Of a stretch of 64,000 nt of DNA, positions 11,971-26,100 are shown piece by piece. The stretch lies in contig MCFG01000029.1 of assembly GCA_002104895.1 (NCBI GenBank), forward strand, positions 182,501 to 246,500. The letters run 5' to 3'. The notes under the pieces are model-generated. The model made no database searches and was not told the DNA's origin. It saw nothing but the letters and a program-made list of their open reading frames with translations. Made by a program: the position numbers and the translations under genes. Position 1 is the stretch's first letter; every line of letters begins with the position of its first letter. This DNA comes from Anaeromyces robustus. Taxonomy: Eukaryota > Neocallimastigomycota > Neocallimastigomycetes > Neocallimastigales > Neocallimastigaceae.

Positions 11971-12665
11971 AAATAAAATATATATTTATAAAAATATTTA
12001 GTAAAATAAAATATAAAATTTCATGTTTCATGATTTAATAATAAAATAATAATATATATTTAAAAATAATTTTAAATTATATATATATATATATTTTTAA
12101 AAAAAACATTAAACATTGATATAATTGTTGAAATATTGTTTAGCCTTTAATATTATTATTTTTTATATATATATATTTAATAGTGTATAAATTTTATTTG
12201 AATATTTAATTCAATAATGATTTATAAAATGATTTTATCTTTATTTTATTTTTTTTTTTTTATTATAAAACTTTTTTTATAAAAAATGATAATATTATAA
12301 TAAAATAATATTATGAGATTTTTTATTTTTTATATTTTTGTATATTCTTTGCTAATTATATTTTAGCAAAAGAATCCAGTATAATGAAAGTTTTTTTATT
12401 AATTGCATTATTGTTTTGTTGAATGGGAAAAACTTAAAAAATAATAAAATATTTCTTTCTGAATTAATATTAATACTTCTTTCTTTTTTATTTATAAATT
12501 TTAATTTTTTTTTTATCCTTTTATTACTTTTATTTTATTTTATTTTATATTTAATTTTATATTTAAATATTATATTTTCTTTATTTTAATGTATTATATA
12601 TTAAATATTTATAATATAAAATATAAAAATTAAATATAAAATAAAGATATTATAATAGTACTATG

Positions 12666-12709
<44 letters not shown>

Positions 12710-12972
12710 TTCTTTTTTTTTTTTTTTTTCTTTAAAAAATAATTTTAAAGTCATGTCATATAAATTATGTCAAACATTAAATTTAATAATAATAACAATA
12801 ATAAAAAATACAAATAATAATTATTGCAAATTAAATTAGCCCTTTTTTTTTGGGAAATAGAAACAATAGAAAAGGTGTTCTAATAAATTAGGAGACGTGG
12901 GAGGAAAAAAGAGTCATTTCAGATATTTTATATTATAAAGATAATTTCAAAGACATTTTATTTTCAAAATTT

Positions 12973-13003
<31 letters not shown>

Positions 13004-13842
13004 TATTTTTTTAAATGTATTATACAAAAAAAAAAAAAATACTTTTTTATTACTACTATTTTTTTTTCTTGATTTTAACTTTTTATTTATTTTAACTTCT
13101 TTTTAAATCTATTTTATCTATATTTTATTTTATTTTCTCTAATGGGAATATATCTATAATGAATTAAACTAAAAAATTTAAAAATTTTTTTATTTTATTA
13201 TTAAATAATATATAATAAATTAATATTATAATATATTTTTTTACATAAAATAAAAGTTTTAAATATATAAGTATTTTTAAAAAAATTTTTTTTATATTAC
13301 AAAAGAATAAAAAAAAAACTTGTATATATTTCTATCTTTTTTTTTTTTTTTTTTAATTCTTTTGTTATTCAATAAATTAAAAATCTATTTTAAAATAGCA
13401 TTTTAATATTTTATATTTCATATTTTTTTTATTGTTCTATATTTTTTTATATATATTTTGTATATTTTATATTTTTAATATTTTATAATTTGTATTTAAT
13501 ATTTTTTGTATTTTATCTATAATATTTTATATATTATTTTTCTATCTATTATTATATTTACTATTTATTTATTTATTTTTTATTTAAATCTTTTATCAAA
13601 AAAGAATAATAAAAAAATAATAATATATTTATATAAAGTTTTTAAATTTATATAGATTTTTTACATTTTTTTTTTTTTCTTGAAAAAAATATATATAAAA
13701 ATAAAAATAAAATCTATAAGTAAATATATTAAATTTTTTTTTCTAAAAAATGTTTTATATATAGACTTTTTTTTTTGTATAAAAAAATATCGATATATAT
13801 TACATATATATATTAGATTTGTATTAAAAAAAAAAAAAAGAA

Positions 13843-13890
<48 letters not shown>

Positions 13891-14059
13891 TTATATTTAA
13901 ATTTTATATATAATATCTTTTATATATATTATAGATTTTTTTTTTGTTTTTGTTTGTTTTTATATAAAAAACAAATTATTAATTAATATTTTAATTTAAT
14001 ATCTAATTAAATTAAAATTATTTTAATTTATTTATTTTATTTTATTTTATTTATTTTAC
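11971..14059. other. AT desert between unknown gene and secreted helical protein
   Basis: Mostly T-rich and A-rich runs. Two small pockets differ: a 13-codon signal-peptide-like frame at 12384-12422 (MKVFLLIALLFC then stop) with no visible continuation, and a somewhat G+C-richer patch at about 12840-12945 without an open frame. The frame at 13680-13913 is Lys/Phe low complexity. No supported gene. Confidence 0.6.
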
Positions 14060-15403
14060 TTATTTATCTTTATTTAAAACAACATAGAAATATACTGGAG
14101 CATTAAAATTAATAATTGGTTGATTTAAATCTGATTTAGCTAAATCAATTTGAGAAATAGCACCACCTTCTGTTTTTTTATCAAATCCAGTGATAATAGA
14201 TTTACCATTAAATGGTTCTGTAATTTTACTGAATTGATATTGTTCAAATTCAGCTGGAAGTTCATAATTTTCAAAATTAATATCATTCTTCATTGTTTTT
14301 TGAATATCATGAATATCTTTTGTAATCTTATCAGCAAGAGTATTTTCACTACCATTCTTATTTCCAGTTCCATTATTAAGATTAGTAATAACTTCCTTAC
14401 TAATATTATTAAATCTATCAATAAGATCCACAGCTATATCATTTGGATCTCTATTAATAACATTCATATCTGTATTCTTTACCTTACCACAAAGAAGATT
14501 TTCAATGGTATTAGTAATAATACTTATAATATTATTAGTAATTTTTTGAGCTTGTTCTGTATCATTATGAGTGGTATCACTAATTTGTTTGGTAATTGTA
14601 TTAACAATAATATGAGATAAATCACCAAGAATTTTTGTTGGAATAACATTACAAGCTACAGAAATACTATTACCAGAAGCAGCATTAATACTAGTTCTAA
14701 CAATACCATTTAAAATTTCAGTAATATTAACAATAATAGTCGTTGAAATATTTTCACAAACTCCACTAAGTTCATGACCTAATGATTTACATAAAGTTTT
14801 TTTAATAAGATAACCAATACCATTAGTAATAATAGAAGAAATATCACTAGAACTATTAATATTAAGATTATCCGTAAATTCTTTAGTTTTAGCAAAAGCA
14901 TTTTCAATAAAATTATGAATATTTTTTCCAGCATTATCAAGAACATCTTTTGTAAATTTTTCAAAATTTTCATCAATCTTTATTTTATCGGTAATAGATG
15001 GAATAATTTTTTCATCTAAAACAATAGCAATTTGAGCAGCAGCATCATTAGCCATTTTTTCTATATTACCATTTTTAATATTTTTTTGAATAAAATCTTG
15101 AATGATTTTTAAAAGATTATCTGAATTTTTATTAACAATATCATTAATGGTTTTATTAACTACTTCATTAGCATTTTCTGGTTTTAATTCTTCTTTAAAA
15201 GCATCTTGAAGTGAATCTGAAACATTATCTATAATTTCAAAAGCCATATCATTAATTTCTTTTTGAGTTAAATCTCTTTCTCCTTCACCTTCATTAGTAT
15301 TTGATGAAGTTAAAGATTTAGTAACTTCATCTTTTGGAATGGGAATAGCATTAACTAATACAATAAATAAGAAAAAAAAGAAAAATAATTTTGAATATTC
15401 CAT
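14060..15403 (-). CDS. secreted alpha-helical protein of unknown function
   Basis: A 447-residue single-exon protein. The N-terminus is a textbook signal peptide (MEYSKLFFFFFLFIVLVNA, about 19 residues) followed by an acidic, Ser/Asn-containing stretch. The rest is a long run of amphipathic helical segments rich in Ile, Asn, Asp and Lys, with repeating patterns such as IxxIIxNTIxNLL and IVxxTIxxI, and only four cysteines (about residues 204, 216, 251 and 307), which could form two disulfides. Many N-x-S/T sites suggest N-glycosylation. A short C-terminal segment (NFNAPVYFYVVLNKDK) is predicted as strand. No enzyme motif, dockerin or carbohydrate-binding module is visible. The style resembles apolipophorin- or LEA-like helical proteins but no family can be named; it may be a lineage-specific secreted protein. 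A plus-strand frame at 14150-14620 is its shadow. Confidence 0.82.
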   Translation of the reverse strand: MEYSKLFFFFFLFIVLVNAIPIPKDEVTKSLTSSNTNEGEGERDLTQKEINDMAFEIIDNVSDSLQDAFKEELKPENANEVVNKTINDIVNKNSDNLLKIIQDFIQKNIKNGNIEKMANDAAAQIAIVLDEKIIPSITDKIKIDENFEKFTKDVLDNAGKNIHNFIENAFAKTKEFTDNLNINSSSDISSIITNGIGYLIKKTLCKSLGHELSGVCENISTTIIVNITEILNGIVRTSINAASGNSISVACNVIPTKILGDLSHIIVNTITKQISDTTHNDTEQAQKITNNIISIITNTIENLLCGKVKNTDMNVINRDPNDIAVDLIDRFNNISKEVITNLNNGTGNKNGSENTLADKITKDIHDIQKTMKNDINFENYELPAEFEQYQFSKITEPFNGKSIITGFDKKTEGGAISQIDLAKSDLNQPIINFNAPVYFYVVLNKDK

Positions 15404-16947
15404 TTTTTTTTTTTGTTATTTTGTTAAATTGTTATATTTATTTTGTTGTATTTATTTTGTTATATATATATATAATTTTATCTTTATCTTAATTTAATTT
15501 ATTTTATTTTTTTTATATTTTCTTTTATTTTTTTATGTTTTTTTTTTTTTTTATTTTTTTTTTATATTTTTATTTTTATAAATATATAATATATATGATA
15601 TATATATTATTTTTTTATATGTTTGAAAAAAAAGTAATTTTTTTATTTTTATATGTTTTTTTTTTTTTTATAATCGATAATAATGTATTATTAATTAATA
15701 TCTTTTAAAAAAAAATTAATAAAAATATTAATTTAATATTTATTAAGATATTGTTATATAATAAATATCAATAACACAGAAAAAAAAAAAAAAACAATAT
15801 TCATTTAAAACGGAGAAAATTTTATATGAAATATTCAAAGATTTACAAATGATTTTAAACTTTATTAATTATATATACGGAATAATTTATATTAAAAAAA
15901 AAATTTTTTTTTATTTTAATTTATTTAATAGGAGTTAATAACTTTATTTTTTAAAATTGTGGTGAATGTGGGTGTTGTTGTGTAATGTGGTAAATTTTTA
16001 TTTTTTATTTATTTTTATTGTTTTTTTTTTATCTAAAAATATATTAAGATTAAGATTAATTTTTTTTTTATTTTTTTTTTCTCTTTTATCTCTTATCTCG
16101 GTCAATTCCACCACATAAATTTTTTGAATTTCATATTAAAAAAAAATTGAGAAAAAAAATTTTTTTCTTACTAAAATTTAAAATATTTATTGTGTAACCT
16201 TTTTCAATGTCAAAAGTTTAATAATTAATAATTAATAATTAATATAAATAAATAATTTAAAGAATATATAAATAAATATTATATATAATAATAAATAATT
16301 TAAAAAATATATAAATAAATAAATAATAAATAAATAAATAAATAATTTAATAAATAAATAAATGAATAAATAAATATATAAATAATGAATTAATATTAAC
16401 ATACAAATTATTGTATTATTGAGAAAACTTTAAAACTTTGTATATGCATAATCTTTTATTACTAAATGAAATTTATTATAAAAATTTAATAAAATTAATT
16501 TTTTATGAAAAATTACAAAAAATGACAAAAAATGACAAAAAATAAAAAAAAAAATTTTTTATTTTTTTCTATATCTATGTAACATTAAATTTTTTTTTAT
16601 TTTATATATATATATATAATGATAAAAAAAAAGTAAATTTTTCAGCGATTTTTTTTCTTTTTCTTTTTCTTATCTATTCTCTTTAAATATTAGATTTTCA
16701 ATAATAATTCGGTAAATTATCTTTATATTCTTAAAAAGATAAATTAAAACTAATGTACAACTAATACTAATGATAATATATTGTACAACATTAATTACAA
16801 ATGTCTTTGTTTAAATCTTGTTGAAATGAATTTTTTAATTATATGATTATATAATTATTAACTAATATTTACTACTTAGTTAATTAATATGGTTAATAAT
16901 CTATTTTATTAATAATGAAAAACTTTATGTTAAAAAGTAAAAATGAA

Positions 16948-16978
<31 letters not shown>

Positions 16979-17520
16979 ATTATAAAAGGAAATCTTTTAT
17001 TATAACTAATATTTAGTAATAATTGCATTATATTACGTTATATCCTTTCTAAATGTTGCAATTATTTATTACTTAATTATTTTATAATTATTATATTATA
17101 TTATATTTATTATTATTATATTATAATTATATAATCATAATAAAATTATTATTTTTATTTTATTATGGAAAGTATTAATCTTTTTTTTTTTCTAATATAA
17201 AAAAAATAAAAAAAACTAAAAATTCTGTTTTGTTAATAATTAAGTAATATTAATACATTTTTTTTTTATTTTTTGAATGAGTAAAAACCTTAATTAATAA
17301 TAAACCTTAATTAATAAATTTTCTCCCTTAAAAATTAAATATAAAGCGGGTGGATTTTTTTTTTTTTTTTTTTTTTTTTTGTATTTAATGTTTAATTATT
17401 AAATATATAAAAAATAAATTAAAATTAAATAAAAAAAAATTTTTTTATGGATTTACTCATCACCATTCAATTAATAAATAAAAAACGCCACATGCAATCT
17501 TATCTTTATTGATTTAAATA

Positions 17521-17521
<1 letters not shown>

Positions 17522-17562
<41 letters not shown>
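17522..17562. repeat. poly(A) tract, 41 bases
   Basis: Uninterrupted A run on the plus strand; length is likely unreliable in assembly. Confidence 0.85.
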
Positions 17563-17564
<2 letters not shown>

Positions 17565-19989
17565 TGTACAAATTGTGAGCTATAAAAAAAAAATTTTTTT
17601 TTGTATTTAAATAAATAAATAAGTAAATAAATAAATAAATAAATAAATAATAGATGATATTCATAATAATAATAAATATTAAAATTAATAATAATTAAAT
17701 ATATTCTATATTTTACAGAAAAAAAATATATATTATAAAACTTTTGATGAATTATTAAAAAAAAAATATATTTAAAAATAATTTATATATATATATTATC
17801 AATACTCATGTTCTATATGATAATCCTATATTATATAATAAGTATTATAATATCTATCTATCTATAATTATGAATTTATTTATTTACTTATTTGTTCATT
17901 TAATTATTTATATATATATTTATTTAATATATTTATTTATTAATAATAGCATAATAGCTTAGTGTAATAAATATTAAATGGCTTAATATAATACAATGGT
18001 CAACCAAAAATTAGAAAAAAAATCTTCTTTTTTTTTTTTAGTAGATTTTAATAATAATAAAATAAAAAACTTTTTAATAATTTTAATGAAAAACAATTAT
18101 TATTATTATTATTTTTACAATTTTGTTTTTTATTGTTATACCATCCTAATAATACAAAAAAACAAATAATTATAAATAATTATTATTATTCTTAGTTTAA
18201 TACTTAATTTTTCTTCTTTTTTTTTACATTATTATATGAAAGTTTTTTTTTTCTAGATTTTTAATTTATTTTATTTAATAATTAATTTATAATAAAACAA
18301 AGTCATTCCTTAATTTTATCAATAATAATAAATAATGTAATCTAACAATATTTATATATATTTAAGAATATGATATTATTCTTAGATATCTTTATTTAAT
18401 TCCATCACATGTATAGTAAAGCATAATATTTTTATTATAATTATATTTCATTTTTTTACTTTTTTTTTATAATAAAACTTATTTATATGAATTTTTTTTA
18501 AGAAAGTATATATATTTTAAATATTTTTTTATTTTTTTTTAACTATTCATATATTTATATTACAAATGAACTATAAAATTAATTATTGTTTTATATTAGT
18601 TATAATTTTTTTTATAATTAATAATTATTAATGTAAAATTTTTATTTTTTATATTATTAAAGGTAAATATTAAATATACATGTTTATATTTATTTAAGCA
18701 TTCTATTATTTATTTATTTAAAATTTATATATTTTAATTTTATATTCCTATTTTTTTTATAATTTATGTATAATTCTATTTATTATATATTTATATATTA
18801 TTTATTTATTTATTTACATTCTCTATCCTAACTTATTTAAAACATAAAAAAAAGGTTTAATAGCAAATTAGTATTTTATTTAATTAGATATATTTAATTA
18901 ATTTGTTATTAAATCCTTTTTTTTTTTTTAAATATTTCTTAAATAGATTTATATTTATATAAATATATTTATTATTATTATTATTATTTATTATGAGCGT
19001 TATTAATCATAGTAATATTAATACTTCTACTAAGTATAAATAAAAATAATGAATTTAAAATATCTATGAATATATAAATGAATATGTATATATGAATATA
19101 TAAATGACTCTTTATATAATAATAATTTTATATTTTAATTTTACTTCTTTTTTTTTTTTGAATATAAATATTTATTTATATTAGATACTATTAGTATACA
19201 ATTCTGAATCATTATTTAAGAAAACTGAATATTTTTTTTATTAAAAATATTTTTTTATATATAAATAAAATAATAATAATAAATAAATAATAATTAAAAT
19301 GCCTTGAAAATACCAATTTTAAAAATAAAAAAAAAATTTGAAAAAATAAATAAAAAAAATTGTTTTTCTATTTTTTTTCTTTTTTTCTTTTGTTTTTTGT
19401 TTTTTATTTTTTGTTTTTTGTTTTTTGTTTTTTTTTGTTTCGTAATAAAAATTAAATATGAATTAAAATTTATTTTATAACCCATTTTAAATTTTAATTT
19501 TTTAATTTTTTAATTTTTTTAATTTAATATTTGTGTATGTGTGTATTCCAATTTTTTTTTCTTTTTTTTATTATTATTAAAATTTAAGATTTAATCTGTT
19601 TAATCATCCATATAAATTATTAATTAACTTATAATATATTACTTTACTATTGTTAATATATATTTATTTATATATATTTATTATACATCAATTTTATTTT
19701 ATTTTATTATTTTATTTTTTTATGAATAATCTTTGATTATAATTTTTTATTTATTTATTTATTCATTTATTTTATTATTTATTTATTTATTTTATTATTT
19801 ATTTATTTATTTAGTATGCTTATTTTTATGTAAAAAATAAATAATTAAAAAGACAACTAGAATGTTTTTTTTTTTTCTTATAAAAAAAATTATAGAATTA
19901 AATATTTATATAAATGTATAAAATAAAAACAAAAAAAAAAATAAATATAAATAAATAAATAAATAAAAAATATTAGAAAAAGAATAGAT

Positions 19990-20030
19990 AGAATAAAATA
20001 AAATAAAATAAAATAAAATAAAATAAAATA

Positions 20031-20058
<28 letters not shown>
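19990..20058. repeat. (AAAAT)n array passing into (AAAT)n
   Basis: About nine AAAAT units change without a break into AAAT units. It lies 126 bases upstream of the ankyrin start codon, so it belongs to the promoter or leader region of that gene. Confidence 0.85.
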
Positions 20059-20061
<3 letters not shown>

Positions 20062-20183
20062 AATTAATAATAATAAATTATATTATGAATAAGTAATAAA
20101 TAATAAATATATATAAATAAAAAAAAAAAATCTTTAATTTATCCAATAATTTATACATGATTATATGATTATAAAATTTAAAA

Positions 20184-23100
20184 ATGAATATTATAAATAT
20201 TAAAAATATAAATAATAATGAGGGTTTTAATTATGATGAATTTCCTATTTTATGGGCAATAGATAAAAACAATTTAGAAAAATTAAAAACACTTGAATAT
20301 TTTGATGCTTTGAATATAAATGAAAAAAATGAAAATGGAATTTATCCACTTTTATTTGCAACTCATAGAAATAATGTTGAAATGACAAAATTATTACTTA
20401 AATATGCTGAAAGAAAAAATATACTTTTAAATATAAATGAAAAATTTAATACTGATAGTTTTCCTCTTTTATTTGCTATTCATAATAATAATTTTGAAAT
20501 GGTTGAATTATTAATGAAATATACTGATAATAAAAATATCATTTTGAATATTAATGAAAAAAATAAAGATGGTGTGTATCCATTATTATTAGCTATTGAT
20601 AGAAATAATGTTGAAATTACAAAATTATTAATTGAATATGCTAATAATAGAAATATAATTTTAAAAGTTAATGAAATATATAAAGATAAGATATATCCAC
20701 TTTCATTAGCTATTCGTAACGATAATATTGAAATTATAAAACTATTAATGGACTACGCTAATAAAAAAAATATTATTTTAAAGATTAATGAAAAAGATAT
20801 TAATAATACTACCACAAGAATAAATACAGATATTCTTGAACTATTAAAAAATTATATAAATAAATATAATTTAAACTTAAATGTTGATGATAGTCGAATT
20901 TCGGATGAAAATAATTTCAATATTTCAAAGGAAAAAGGAAAAAAAACACTTTTAGAAGCTATTTATGATAATGAAAAGGAATTAAATTCCTTCATACAAA
21001 ATACTATTGATAATAATAAAGTATTAGATATTAACGAAAAAGATGAATATGGATGGTATCCTCTTTTATTAACTATTCGTAATAATAATATTCTCAATAC
21101 TAAACTATTAATCAATTATGCCAAAGATAATGATAAAATTTTGGAAATTAATGAAAAAAATAATGATGATGGTTCTTTTCCTCTTTTATTAGCAGTTCGT
21201 AATAATAATATTACTATTTTAAAGTTATTACTTGAATATGTTAATGAAAAAAATATTTCTTTGAATCTTGAAGAAAAAAATAAGTATAAAGTATATCCAC
21301 TACTTTGTGCTATTCGTAATAATAATTTCGAAATTACAAACTATTTAATTAATTATGCCAACGAAAAAAATATTACCTTAAGTATAAATGAAAAAGATGA
21401 AGATGGATTATACCCACTCCATTGGGCCATTTATCATAATAATTTTGAAATTACAAAATTATTAATTGATTACGTTAATGAAAAAAATATTATTTTAAAT
21501 ATTAATGAAAAGAATAATGAGAAAATGTATCCATTTTTATTAGCAATTTGTAAAAATAATATTAATATCACCAAGTTATTAAATGATTATGCTACGGAAA
21601 AAAGTATTATTTTAAATATGAATGAAAAAGATGATAAGGGTGATTATCCATTATTATGGGCTGTAAAAAATAATAATCTTGAAATTGTCAAATTATTAAT
21701 TGACTATACCAATAATAAGCAACTTACCTTAAATATCAATGAAAAGAATAGTAATGGAGATTATCCCATTTTATGGGCATCTAAAAATAATAATCTTGAA
21801 ATTATGAAATTGTTAATTCAATATGGCCAAGATAAAAATATAACTTTGAATATTGAAGATAAAAATGTATTTGAAGATTTTCCTTTATCTTGGACAGTTC
21901 AAAATAAAAATGCTGAAATTACAAAATTACTCATTGAATATGCTAATAATAAAGGTATTACATTAAATATGAATGAAAAAGATAAAGGTGGTAATACTCC
22001 TCTTTTATTAGCTATTAATGGAAATAATGTTGAAATATTAAAATTATTAATTAGTTATGCTAATGATAAAAATCTTATTTTAGATGTTACCGAAAAAAAT
22101 AATGAAAAAATATACCCTCTTTTACTATCTATAGATAATAATAATTTAGAAGGGACTAAAGTTTTGTTAAAATACGCTTCCACTAAAGATATCGTTTTAA
22201 ATATGAATGAAAAAAATGTCAATGGAGACTATCCACTTTTATGTGCTGTACGAAATGGTGATTTGGATAGTACAGAATTATTAATTCATTATGCCATTAA
22301 TAATAATGTTATTTTGACAATGAATGAAAAGAATAATTATGGCGAGTATCCACTTTTATTATCCATTAATAATAATCATTGTAATATTGAAATTTTGAAA
22401 TTATTAATGACTTATTCCAATAATAATAACATTACCTTAACGATTAATGAAAAAGATAAAAATGGAAGTTATCCTCTCTTATATGGTATTTGTAATAATA
22501 ATTTAGAAAAAATTAATTTATTAATCGATTATGCCAATCAAAAGGAAAAATTAGTGGAAATTAATGAAGAAAAAAATGATGGAGAATATCCTTTGGATTG
22601 GGCAGTTTGTCATAATAATGTTAATATTGTAAAATTATTAATTGATTATGCTAAGGATAAAACCGTTTTACTGTATATTGATAAAAAGAATAGAAATGGA
22701 GAAGACCTTATTTATTGGAGTGTTTATAATAATAATATTGAAATTTTAAAACTTTTAATGAATTATGCTGATGATCAAAATATAATATTAAATATTAATA
22801 ATAAAAATAAGGATGGATTATACGCACTTTTATTAGCCGTGAATAAAAATAATATTGAAATGGTAAAATTATTAATACACTATGCTACTAATAAAAATAT
22901 TATTTTATATATTAATGATAAGGATAAAAGGGGAAGAAGCCCAATTTTACAAACCGTTTATGAAAATAATACGGAAATTACAAGATTATTAATTCAATAT
23001 GCCTATGAGAAAAATATTCCTTTAAATATTGATACGGAAAAAGATGAAGATGGATTCTATCTTTTAGATAGAGCTATTTATAATAATAATTTTGAAATTA

Positions 23101-26100
23101 CTAAATTATTAATTCAGTATGCCAATGATAACAAGAACAATACCATTAATTTAAATCATAATATTAATATTAATAGTCATAGTCATAGTCATAGTCATAG
23201 TCATAGTCATAGTCATAGTCATAGTCATAGTCATAATCATAATCAAAATAGTATAAATCACAAGTATGGCATTTCTCCAATTTTATTAGCTATTGAAAAT
23301 AATAATACTGAAATTACAAAATTATTACTTGATTATGCTGATAAAAATAATATTTTATTAAATATTAATGAAAGAAATCATGAAAAGAAATTTACTCTTT
23401 TATCAGCTATACGTCATGATAATATTGAAATGGTAAAATTATTAATAAATTATGCTGATAAGAAAAATATTATTTTTGATATTAATGAAAAAGATATACA
23501 AACAATTTCAAGAATAAATATTGATATTCTTAATTTATTAGAAAATTATAGTAAAAAACATAATTTAAATTTAAATATTAAGAAATTGAATGTTCAAATT
23601 AAAATATCAACTCATGAAAATAGTATGATTAATAATAATAATAATAGTAATAATAGTAATAATAATAATAGTTCTATTAATCATGAAGAAAAAGGAGAAA
23701 CCCTTTTAGAAGCAATCAATGATTCTATAGAAAAAGTGAAATTGGTTATAGAAAATGCCAATAAAAATAATATTTTATTAAACATTAATGAAAAAGATAA
23801 TTATGGTTGGTATCCACTCTTATTAGCAATTCGTAATAATAATCTTATGTGTACAAAATTATTAATGGACTACGCTAATAATCATGAACAATTATTATTA
23901 GAAATTAATGAAAAAAATAATATTGATGAATCGTATCCTTTATTATTAGCTATTCGTAATAATAATATAGACATTACTAAATTATTAATTGATTATGCCA
24001 ATCAAAAGAATATTTCTGTAAAAATGAATGAAAAAGATAAAGATGGATGGTATCCATTATTATTAGCCATTAAAAGGAAAAATATTGAAATTGTAAAATT
24101 ATTAATTGATTATGCCAATCATAATAACATCCTTTTAAATTTTAGTGAAAAAAATAATGATGGAGAAAATTCAATTTATTGGGCTATTCGTAATGATGAT
24201 ACTGAAATTATGGAATTATTAATTCATTATGCTGATGCTAAAAATATTTCATTAGATTTTAATGAAAAAGATAAATATGTTTCACCCGTAAAAGCAAATA
24301 TAAAAGAAAATGAGAATGAAAATACATTACCTTTAAATAATACTTTAGAAACTAGTAAAATAGTTCAATATGAGTCATTTTTGTCAAATATAGAAAAGAA
24401 TAAAAAAGTAAATAAAAAAGTAAATAAAAAATTAAATGAAAAAGTAAATAAAAAATTAAATGAAAAAGCAAATAAAAAATTAAATGAAAAATTAAATAAA
24501 AAATTAAATGAAAAAGCAAATAAAAAATTAAATGAAAAAGCAAATAAAAAATTAAATGAAAAAGCAAATAAAAAATTAAATGAAAAAGCAAATAAAAAAT
24601 TAAATGAAAAAGTAAATAAAAAATTAAATGAAAAAGCAAATAACAAAATAAAAAATAATGATAATAATATTAAAATAGAAAATAATAATAATAGTATTAA
24701 TAATAATAACAACAACAACAACAATAATAATAATAATAATAATAATGATGATGATGATGATAATGATTTATTATTATCAGCGCCAAATGCAAGTACTATT
24801 CCACTTCTTGGTTCAAAAGTAAGCTTCAATAGTAATATGGACGTTTCACATAATTCATTAGATAAAAATAAATATAATACCTCTTCAATATCTACATTAA
24901 ATGATACAAATAAATTATCTACATTATCTTTAAAATCATCAAATAAAGTCGAATCAACAAACAATCTTTCTTCAAATTCCGAAACTTCTACTTCTAATAA
25001 CACTAAAATTAATAATATAAAAAATAATGAATTATCTTCATCTTTATCTTTTTCTTCATCTTCCTCTTTAAAAGAAAAATATGAATTTTTATCTTCATTA
25101 TCTTTAGAAGAAGATAAATCTGACTTATCTGGATTAATAATAGAAGACATAATAGATGATGATAAATCTGAATCTTCTTCATCACCAAGTACAGAAAAGA
25201 ATCATCCTTTTGATATTACAAAATTATTATCAAATAGTATTAATGAAGAAAATAATATATTTTCAAATGCCAATGAAAAAGATAATCATGAATTATACCC
25301 ACTTCTTAGGGCTATTCGTAATAATAATTTTGAAATGACAAAATTACTATTTCAATATATTGAAAAGAAAAATATTTTCTTTAATATTAATAAAACCAAT
25401 AATTATGGAGAATATCCTCTTTTATGGGCGGTACAAAATGATAATATTTCCATCCTAAATTTATTAATGAATTATGCTAACGATAAAAATATTTTATTGA
25501 ATATTGAAGGTAAAAATAAAAGAGGCGAATATCCAATTTATTGGGCTATTCGTAATAATAATATTGAATTAATGACATTATTAATTGATTATGCCACAAA
25601 GAAAAATATATTATTATCTATTAATGAAAAAGATAAAAATGGATCAACACCCATTTTATGGGCTGTTCGAAATAATAATTTATCCATTTTAACCACATTA
25701 ATTAATTACGCTGATATGAATGATATGATATTAGATGTTAATGAATGTAATAAAAATAAAGAATATCCTATTCATTGGGCTATCAATAAAAATAATATTA
25801 TGATGACTAAAAAATTAATTGATTATACCTTAAATAAAAATATTATTTTAAGTTTAAATAGGAAGGATAAAGATGGATGGTATCCTGTGTTATTAGCTAT
25901 TCAGAAAAACAATATTGAAATTTTAAAATTATTAATTCAATATTCAACGAATAAAAATATCATTTTAAATATTAATCGAAAAAATAATGATGGTAAATAT
26001 CCACTTTTACTTGCTATTTATAAGAATAATATACATCTTATAAAATTATTAATGAAGTATGCCAAGGATAATAATATTATATTAAAAATCAATGAAAAAG

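Larger units (their letters stand above)
15404..20183. other. 4.8 kb AT desert upstream of the giant ankyrin gene
   Basis: No gene was supported on either strand. It contains many AAAT/ATTT arrays, a 41-base A run (17522-17562) and an AAAAT array close to the ankyrin gene (19990-20060). The few G+C-bearing patches (about 15950-16000, 16090-16125 and 17340-17360) show no open frame, tRNA B-box or transposase motif. The minus frame at 19294-19485 is Lys-rich noise. Confidence 0.65.

Noticed and set aside
14150-14620. 156-codon plus-strand frame
   Set aside because: Antisense shadow of the secreted helical protein, which has a signal peptide and coherent coding pattern.
15950-16125. Partial inverted GTGGTG/CCACCAC arms suggesting an element or RNA gene
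   Set aside because: Arms are short and imperfect, and neither tRNA boxes nor transposase frames are present.
23175-24638. Regular repeats considered as a CRISPR array
   Set aside because: Units are contiguous and in frame with no unique spacers, and the genome is eukaryotic.
24352-25150. Minus-strand open frames of hydrophobic repeats (Leu/Phe-rich) inside the ankyrin gene
   Set aside because: They are antisense images of the Lys/Asn 24-bp repeat and the Asn/Ser-rich region; the plus frame is continuous over 13.7 kb.
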